Shown here piece by piece: positions 57,153 through 64,000 of a stretch of DNA of 64,000 bases. Source of the DNA: Symsagittifera roscoffensis. Its lineage: Eukaryota > Xenacoelomorpha > Acoela > Convolutidae. Positions within the stretch are counted from its first letter, which is position 1; every line of letters begins with the position of its first letter. The stretch covers positions 4,576,193-4,640,192 of the forward strand of contig NC_087062.1 in assembly GCF_963678635.1 (NCBI RefSeq), given 5' to 3'. The translations under genes and the position numbers were made by a program. The notes beneath the pieces are model-generated. The model made no database searches. It saw nothing but the letters and a program-made list of their open reading frames with translations, and was not told where the DNA came from.

Positions 57153-58994
57153 GTGAGTATTTGAATTGAACGAACAGAGAATAATCATATCAGATATAAT
57201 AACTTGTATAAAGACAGAAAATTTACAAATTTTTTTCAAAATTGTTAGTTATTTTTGTACAGCCTGGGAGAGACTGTCAATGCATTTGGCAATGCAACTT
57301 GACTTTTTGTTGTTGTTATTACTCTCAATGAGTGAAACGGAACTTCCTATGGGGGAGAGTTAAAAAATTTGAAAACGCTCAAAATGATCGTGTGGGACAC
57401 TTCATTGCGAGGAAAACTGTGCATTTTGTGAATTGTGAGCGGATTCCGCAACAAGGACGCTCCCTTTGTTCTTCTTTTGTTCTTAAATGTTCGTTGATCG
57501 TTCCAACAAAATTTAACATGTTGAAAGATTTGTCTCTGGAGTTCACGAAGTTACAGACACGTAATTGTGCGCCTATCCAGAGCACAGTTTGTCCTCGTAA
57601 TGTTTGTTGAACCTTTTTCAATGGTAAATCAAATTGCAAAAAAAAAATTGAAAAAGTTTGATGGTAAAAATAAAAAGTTTGAACTTCTTTTTCAGACTTT
57701 GATTCTCATGCTTTATCATGCTTTAATTCTTCAATTATTTTTTTAAAAAAAACTACCAAACTGAGGTTTGAAAATAGCAGCTTAATACCGGATTTATTTC
57801 TCATTTTCGAAAAAATGAATTTCATAAAAATCGCATTAAAAAATTTACAAAATGGATTTTAAATTGATACATTCAGAAAGTTTCGGGTGAATTTGAGTGT
57901 CTAAAAAATTATTTCATATTGTTTTGGATGGATTTTGTTAGCTACATAAGTCTCTCCGAATCTCACCAAAGTCACTTTCAACTAATTTTTGGGTTCTTAA
58001 AAGATGATTCTGTAACCTCACGCAGTAATCAACTTAATCTAATTTTCTTTTTTTTTGCTCCAGAATTTGGCCGAAAACTTGCCTTGTACCGTCAGTAAAA
58101 ATCTCCAGAAATTTTTTTTGCAAAAATTTTTACTTTTTTGAGATTTCTGACTCCAAACATTCACTTCAATTGAGCAAAATTATGTTTTCATGGCTTAAAT
58201 TAAGCTTAAATCAGCTATTGCAATTTTGCACGCGCACCCCATTTGCTCGAAATTCGACCAAAAAAAATCAAAGATTGAGAAACGGTTTTCCAACTTGTTT
58301 TTTGAATCACGACGAATCGTTCGAATCACGACTGAAAAGGGTTTAATATGATATAGAGCTCAAACCATTTTCATGATTATTTGTGGTATATGATTTTGCG
58401 TGGAAGACAAAAATAAAAAAAAACAGAAAACTAAAACACACACGAATACAAAGTTACTCCACATCCTTCAAATTGTCGGAACAAAAAACTTTACGCTGCA
58501 CAAAATTTGCTTATTATTTGATCATATAGTTTCTTTTAGAATAAGTAATAGCTTGAAAAATCAACTTTATGACGAATAGAGAATACTGCGAAAATGACTT
58601 CTGTTATTTCACTGTTTTTGAAACAAATTTTTTCGCCATTACGTAGTTTGAACAAAAAACATTGCTAAGATTGACTTATTAGAAAAAAATTGAAGAGCTG
58701 GGCTGAAAAATTTCTTCAGATTATAGTTTCTAGAAGGCAAGATTTTGCTTCATCCTCAAAGCAATTACGGGAATTATACAACTATAAATTTCAAAAGTAA
58801 CGGTGTAAGGTTGGTTATTTTTCAAAAAAAACCAAACTCAAATTCGTCCAAGAACAATCAAGAGCCGTTTTAATTAACCAAAAAAAATTTCACAAAATCT
58901 ACTACCTTTTATGTTTGCGTCGAAGCATAAAACTATTCTTTTCTCGGAAAACGTAAAGTTTTTGTCTGAACTATTTAAATTTATGACTTTTCAG
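57153..58994 (+). other. Intron 2 of the unknown gene with two dispersed repeats
   Basis: 57395-57605 is an inverted, diverged copy of 35095-35300 (AGCGGATTCCGCAACAAGGA, ATTGTGCGCCTATCCAGAGC). 58180-58345 is an inverted copy of the 5.2-kb dispersed repeat. No extra exon was recognised. Confidence 0.65.
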
Positions 58995-59216
58995 AAAATC
59001 AGAGAATGGAAGCGGGGCTTCAATGACAACCAAGACAGCCACTCATCTGACAAAAACCTCCTCAGCGCGGCTTCCGAAATTCTGGACTACGTCATGGAAG
59101 ACGTCTATGGAGAAGAGGGGGGCATCTTTGATAGCGATGCTGCCCTGGTTAAGATGAACAGCAAGCTGGGCGAGTTCCAGAGAACAGAGTTTACGCATGG
59201 AGCTTGTTGGCAGTGA
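58995..59216 (+). CDS. Unrecognised gene, exon 3, frame ends in TGA
   Basis: After acceptor ACTTTTCAG (58994), phase 0, it reads KIREWKRGFNDNQDSHSSDK, then a helical segment SEILDYVMEDVYGEEGG and MNSKLGEFQRTEF, and meets TGA at 59214-59216. Coding sequence continues immediately in the +1 frame (from about 59160). Either an indel lies between 59160 and 59216, or a 25-nt GT..AG stretch (59189-59213) is removed; its removal would restore the frame and delete the stop. The gene might instead truly end here. Confidence 0.7.
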   Translation, partial: KIREWKRGFNDNQDSHSSDKNLLSAASEILDYVMEDVYGEEGGIFDSDAALVKMNSKLGEFQRTEFTHGACWQ

Positions 59217-60143
59217 GCCGGATTTGCACGAGAAGAAACCACTGCAAGTATCACTGGGTCCTCTAATTGATCGGGTCGCGAACGGCGAATCAAAAAAGGA
59301 AACAAAATATCTGTCGTATGCTATATCATACGAGGACAACAAATTAAGAGTTCTATTCGGGGAGCAAGGCTCGACCAAAAAACAGCTGGTATCTGTGTTT
59401 CAAATAAATGGAAACAAAATCGAGCGCGTCGACAGCAAGTACTGGCCAAACAAAATGACCCCCGGAAAATTGCTATCAGCAATGGGCATCTTTTTGCAGC
59501 ATCTTTGAACGAAAACGGAATCGGCGAAATACAACAGTTGGATATTTCTACCCTGAAGAATCAAGGAGAGTTAGAAGAACACGGCGCGTGCGAGGAGATT
59601 CAATGCTTTCTGCTAATTGGTACACCTGACATGCTGATTGCAATGGAATGCAAAGACCAGAACGTGATATATTACACCATTATTCAGAACGATAAAGTCA
59701 TTAAGAAGGAACACGTCCAGATTCCTCTGAGAATCAAATCGTTCAGAACATTTTATCACGGAGATTACTTGTTCCATGCAAATGAGCATGATAACGACTT
59801 GGTCGCAGTTAAATGGATGGAAAATGGAAAAGTACTGGACAAGTTCAAACAATATCACTTTAATCTGGCAAATATCGGAGCAATTCATTGTATCATGGGA
59901 ATCGATATTGGGTCCAAAATATACCTGGTTGCGGTCCAGTTGCGGAAGCTAAATCGAATCATGATATATGAGCTGGATTTCAACAGACCTGATATTTTGA
60001 ACCCCGCTATTGATTTGGTCCAAGAGGAGCGTCTCGATTTCAAAATCATGGCTCTAATTCGAACTGCAAAAAGAGACAAATTGGTGTTTGTGACAGAAGA
60101 CGATAAGATGGGAATACTTGAGTTAAAAGAATTATATGCTTAA
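59197..60143 (+). pseudogene. Unrecognised gene, 3' coding part, copy 1 (frameshifted)
   Basis: Reads LVGSEPDLHEKKPLQVSLG onward through ETKYLSYAISYEDN and VFQINGNKIERVDSKYW. Then a one-base shortfall near 59454-59457 relative to copy 2 shifts the frame (reading MTPGKLL and stopping at 59508). The proper frame resumes and is open from about 59505 to TAA at 60141-60143, with TPDMLIAMECKDQNVIYY, SFRTFYHGDYLFHANEHD, MGIDIGSKIYLVAVQLRK and IMALIRTAKRDKLVFVTED. The repeated short strand-like units suggest a beta-propeller, but no WD or kelch signature is visible. AATAAA overlaps the stop (60142-60147). Function unknown. Confidence 0.7.
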
Positions 60144-60147
60144 TAAA
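60142..60147 (+). promoter_or_regulatory. Poly(A) signal overlapping the stop
   Basis: TAATAAA: the TAA stop at 60141-60143 shares two bases with AATAAA. If used, the 3' UTR would be only tens of bases, ending before or in the G-run at about 60160-60190. Confidence 0.5.
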
Positions 60148-60154
60148 AAGTAGT

Positions 60155-60530
60155 GAGCCGGGGGGAGGGGGGGGGGGGGGGGGGGGGGAGGGGCAGGTGG
60201 TGTGTATTTTTTGGCGTGCGCTTTCACCTTTAATTCCAGTTGCTGAGTTTTCTTGCCTTGTTGGTACAATTTCACAACAGCAATTTCTGACTGTTCAACT
60301 TAGAAAAACTTCTAAGGCGCTTTCCGACAACGCTAGTATACGTTAAATTTGAGAGGGAGAGCCCGCCAAAAAACGTGATTTTCTGGTTAAGACCTTCCCA
60401 AAAACAACGTTTTTAGTCTAATTTGTCCAATGGCACAGAATTTTGTGGCAAAATAGAGTCAGTTTAGCGTTTTAGAGGAGTTTTAGGGGCTTCGGAAAAT
60501 TTTTTCATTTAACCGCTCCGTTAAAAAAAA
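60155..60530 (+). mobile_element. hAT-like MITE fragment after the unknown gene
   Basis: G-run, then AAGGCGCTTTCCGACAACGC, GAGAGGGAGAGCCCGCCAAA, AAAAACGTGATTTTCTGGTT and CAATGGCACAGAATTTTGTG: family modules in the usual order. The ends are not clean and no target duplication was found. It may include the poly(A) region of the preceding gene. Confidence 0.55.
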
Positions 60531-61588
60531 TTGCTACGAAAACCTGCCATGTTATATTATTGCTGAAAGCAAAAATATAAAATATTCAAATATTCTCTGG
60601 TGTTTTATTTTGTAATGTCGCATCTTCTCAAAGTTTTTCATATCATGTTCTTTGAATTTTTCAGCTTTATTCAGTCAAATGTAAATGAAATTAGTTATAC
60701 TTCTTTTTTTCTCGTAACTTTTGCCAATCATAACTACATTCTATTTTTGTTCTTAATTTTTTTCGTACAAGAGCACCACAAACTCAAAAAAAAACATTAA
60801 AAAACTGATTTCAGTATTCAAACGGTTTTTTAACGAATGGTAGTATCATAATTTGAGACCATTTACTTCTTTATATTCAATTAACGGGTCTTTTTTCTTT
60901 TTTATGGTCACCTCAAAAACAAAACAAACATTTTATAATAAAAGCAGCGTTTTAAACGGATACGTTTATGATGAAACTAGGGTCGTGCGTAAAATTTTGT
61001 GAAGTAATTTGATCGAAGTTGAAGTTGTGCGTCAAAAAAGGTGCAACTTTATAAAGTTTAGAAAATTCTAAACGTCAAATTTTGAAGCTACATCTTTTGA
61101 TGGCTTCACGTCAATGATTTCATTTTAATAGGTACACAAAAAAGCCAAGAATGACCAACGATATTTCTGCATGATTGATCTTAAACATATATTGAGATGC
61201 TTCATCAGGGAAAATGATTGCTCGGCTGTATCTACACTGACTAAATTTGCATTAAAGCTTAAATTTGCATTAAAGAGATTTTGGATTTTATTCTCTTAAA
61301 AATTTAACAAAATATAATAATTAAATTTCTGATTGAAATTCTAAAATTCTTTTAAAGCCAGAAAAAAAACTAAAATTCTGACATTAAAAATACAAGAAAA
61401 ACCGATGCTGCCAAAAAAGGCAGTTTGGGAGCCGTAAATTATGGAATTTATTCTCTTAAAAATTTAACAAAATATAATAATCTATTGATTATCGACCCTA
61501 TCAAAATTCATCAGTCAATGGCGTTTTAAAGTATTGGGGGACAAGGACATATCTCAAACATAGGATTAGAGAAAAGACCAACATAGTA
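60531..61588. other. Gene-free stretch with a local direct repeat
   Basis: TTATTCTCTTAAAAATTTAA and the following ATAATAA occur twice, near 61288 and 61447. Otherwise AT-rich with nothing recognised. Confidence 0.5.
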
Positions 61589-62323
61589 CAGTGCTGATTT
61601 AAATTAACCGGACAAAACGCGTTAAACTTGAAATTTAAAACCCGTTTTTCTCAAATTGGGTTGAGTTTAGGTGAAAACTTATGAAGACAAAACTTGCTTA
61701 AAATTTTAGCAGAATTAGTATGTTGTAATTTGTTTTGCAAAATTCGGGCCCAAAATTATACCCCAAAAATGAGTCATTTTCATTTTGGCGTTTCTTAGTT
61801 ATTCAGAATTTACGCCAAAAGTACCCAGTCGATCACAGACATAATTATATCAAAGTGAGCCCCTTACGTAGCCCAACAAACTTTAAGGAGGGTGTATTCT
61901 CCAAAACCTTGTATAAGTTAATTTATTTTGGTTTGATAGGCAGAAAAGGTCGTTTTTACTATAAAAAATACCAACTATTTTTTAAAAACAATTTTTAAAC
62001 GATTTGCAATTTTTTTGGAGAATATACACTTCTTAAAGTTTGTTGGGCTACGTAAGGAGCTCACTTTAATATAAATATATCTGTGATCGATTGGGTATTT
62101 TATGGCGTAATTTTTGACCAACTAAGAAAAGCCAAAATGACCCATTTTTGGGGTAAAATTTTGGCCTGAATTTCGAAAAAAAAATACACCATACTAATTC
62201 AGCTAAGGTTTTAAGCAAGTTTTGTTTTCATAAGTTTCCACCTGAACTCAACCCAATTTGAGAAAAACGCGTTTCAAATTTGAAGTTTAGCTCGTTTTGT
62301 CCGGTTATTTTAAATCAGCACTT
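61589..62323. mobile_element. 735-bp foldback element with about 320-bp inverted arms
   Basis: Starts CAGTGCTGATTTAAATTAAC and ends with the inverse (GGTTATTTTAAATCAGCACTT), flanked by TA at 61587-61588 and 62324-62325. The inverted similarity runs through CCAATTTGAG, GCTTAAAATTTTAGC, CCCAAAAATG and CTTACGTAGCCCAACAAAC to a central spacer of about 100 bp (61900-62010). CAGTGCTG ends and TA targets fit Tc1/mariner-type elements. No transposase. The 87-codon frame inside is not a gene. Confidence 0.88.
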
Positions 62324-62394
62324 TATTAGCAAATGAATAAATGTTTCAAACGAATTCAAAAACTTAAAACAAAAAATCTAATCTGAACAGTTGT

Positions 62395-62900
62395 AACTGA
62401 AATGGCAACAAGACTGCTCGTATCAATACCAGGCCCTGAATTTTCCAAATGCTTTGGAAAGTCTATGGAGCAGTAATAACGTGAAAAAATAAAAGTAATA
62501 AAAAACATTATTATGTTTTTAATTTGAGATTTTTGCGGAAATTATCCCCCCACACGCCATATAAAGTAAAAATTGATAAGTTATGCTCCTATTAACGAAT
62601 CAGTTATGGCAAATAATCTTCCTTCAACCAATTTGCAACGATTTCTGAGACGGATTAATTCTCCGCTTACGCGTAAATTGTCCCAAATTGACCAAAATGG
62701 CAATCTTTAAACCCCCATAACTTTACGAAAAACGATCACATGTAAAATATCAATTCAAGTTAAAGTTCAAGACAACAAAACCTTTCGAATAATATAAAAA
62801 CATTCCGTCAAAGGAGGTTAGTCAAAAAGTCAAAATTTATCTGAAGAAAAAAAACCCACCCCGAGCACAAATATTCCGTTACTTTCGTATCAAAAATCGG
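62395..62900 (-). repeat. Inverted copy of the 20.6-21.3-kb dispersed repeat
   Basis: Contains CAAGACTGCTCGTATC, CCCCACACGCCATATAAAGT, TTGGTTGAAGG-equivalent, CTTACGCGTAAATTG, CAAATTGACCAAAATGGCAA and CCGAGCACAAATATTCCGTTAC in reverse order relative to 20640-21345. Confidence 0.75.
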
Positions 62901-63110
62901 AAAAAAAACCATTTTATTATACTGACCCGTCCCTCCAAACAAATAAGCTTTTTATATAAAAAAACTGTACAAGCTTGTTAGTAAATGTCTGAATAAAAAG
63001 AAGTTTACTTACTAAAAAAGTTTGTTGACACACTATTTTCTTTTTCAAGCTCGTAATGGCTGTAAAAAAAACACCAATATTTAAACTTGTCCCGGAAGTT
63101 ACCTTCCTAT

Positions 63111-64000
63111 GAGAAGAAACCACTGCAAGTATCACTAGGTCCTCTAATTGATCGGGTCGCGAACGGCGAATCAAAAAAGGAAACAAAATATCTGTCGTAT
63201 GCTATATCATACGAGGACAACAACTTAAGAGTTCTATTCGGGGAGCAAGGCTCGACCAAAAAACAGCTGCTATCTGTGTTTCAAATAAATGGAAACAAAA
63301 TCGAGCGCGTCGACAGCAAGTACTGGCCAAACAAAGAAGACCCCCGGAAAATTGCTATCAGCAATGGGCATTTTTTTGCAGCATCTTTGAACGAAAACGG
63401 AATCGGCGAAATTCAACAGTTGGATATTTCTACCCTGAAGAATCAAGGAGAGTTAGAAGAACACGGCGCGTGTGAGGAGATTCAATGCTCTTTGCTAATT
63501 GGTACACCTGACATGCTGATTGCAATGGAATGCAAAGACCAGAACGTGATATATTACACCATTATTCAGAACGATAAAGTCATTAAGAAGGAACACGTCC
63601 AGATTCCTCTGAGAATCAAATCGTTCAGAACATTTTATCATGGAGACTACTTGTTCCACGCAAATGAGCATGATAACGACTTGGTCGCAGTTAAATGGAT
63701 GGAAAATGGAAAAGTACCGGACAATTTCAAACAATATCACTTTAATCTGGCAAATATCGGAGCAATTCATTGTATCATGGGAATCGATATTGGGTCCAAA
63801 ATATACCTGGTTGCGGTCCAGTTGCGGAAATTAAATTGAATCATGATATATGAGCTGGATTTCAACAAACTTGATATTTTGAACCCCTCTATTGATTTGG
63901 TCCAAGAGGAGCGTCTCGATTTCAAAATCATGGCTCTAATTCGAACTGCAAAAAGAGACAAATTGGTGTTTGTTACAGAGGACGATAAGATGGGAATACT
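63111..64000 (+). pseudogene. Unrecognised gene, 3' coding part, copy 2 (partial, nonsense)
   Basis: Homology to copy 1 begins abruptly at GAGAAGAAACC (63111, matching 59230) and runs off the window end at a point equal to 60118. This copy keeps the extra base that copy 1 lacks (KEDPRKIAISNGHFFAASLN), so its frame is intact to 63836. There a Cys/Arg-type CGA seen in copy 1 is TGA (63837-63839), and the frame would continue behind it. The exons upstream of the duplication are absent here; TTACCTTCCTATGAG before the breakpoint resembles a splice acceptor. Very recent duplication, either partial gene or pseudogene. Confidence 0.75.

Noticed and set aside
59043-63770. - strand frames of 60-111 codons over the duplicated gene
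   Set aside because: Antisense shadows of the + strand coding sequence in both copies.

Overview
The window is AT-rich, intron-rich nuclear DNA from an animal, most likely an invertebrate; I cannot fix the phylum. The support is an EAG-type potassium channel, an SDR enzyme with an N-terminal membrane anchor, a single-LIM-domain protein, conventional GT-AG introns of about 0.3-4.9 kb, a Ty3/Gypsy element, a LINE remnant and many DNA-transposon-like repeats. Most of the 64 kb is non-coding repeat. Long reading frames there are usually shadows of repeats, above all the TG/TCTG microsatellite at 33.95-34.44 kb.

Layout. (1) 1.27-5.93 kb, + strand: the last five recognised coding exons of an eag/KCNH voltage-gated K+ channel (cNBHD, calmodulin-site-like segment, Ser-rich linker, C-terminal coiled coil). 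The channel core lies upstream of the window. (2) 8.9-11.6 kb: a hAT-like MITE interrupted by a 2.05-kb segment flanked by two 208-bp copies of MITE sequence. (3) 13.2-18.7 kb, + strand: a complete four-exon SDR gene of 353 codons. (4) 24.88-19.70 kb, - strand: a two-coding-exon gene for a 79-residue single LIM domain. (5) 27.25-32.0 kb, - strand: a broken Ty3/Gypsy element (gag, protease, RT, RNase H, integrase) next to a small TA-flanked MITE. (6) 33.9-42.1 kb: compound microsatellite, LINE endonuclease remnant, minisatellites, a tRNA-derived SINE head and a foldback element. (7) 43.2-52.1 kb: three tandem units of about 0.87 kb, then a recent 4.0-kb tandem duplication carrying an unknown candidate gene in two differently damaged copies. 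(8) 55.1-60.1 kb, + strand: an unrecognised multi-exon gene whose 3' coding part is duplicated at 63.1 kb to the window end. Each copy carries a different lesion. (9) 61.6-62.3 kb: a 735-bp foldback element with long arms and TA flanks.

The channel, SDR and LIM genes show no functional link; they are ordinary neighbours separated by repeats. The main novelty is in the repeats. One hAT-like MITE family has copies with matching 8-bp target-site duplications, one copy holds a nested insertion flanked by a 208-bp duplication, and two unknown genes were duplicated recently. I found no CRISPR array, operon or prokaryotic feature. Splice sites and frames were read by eye, and no homology search was run.
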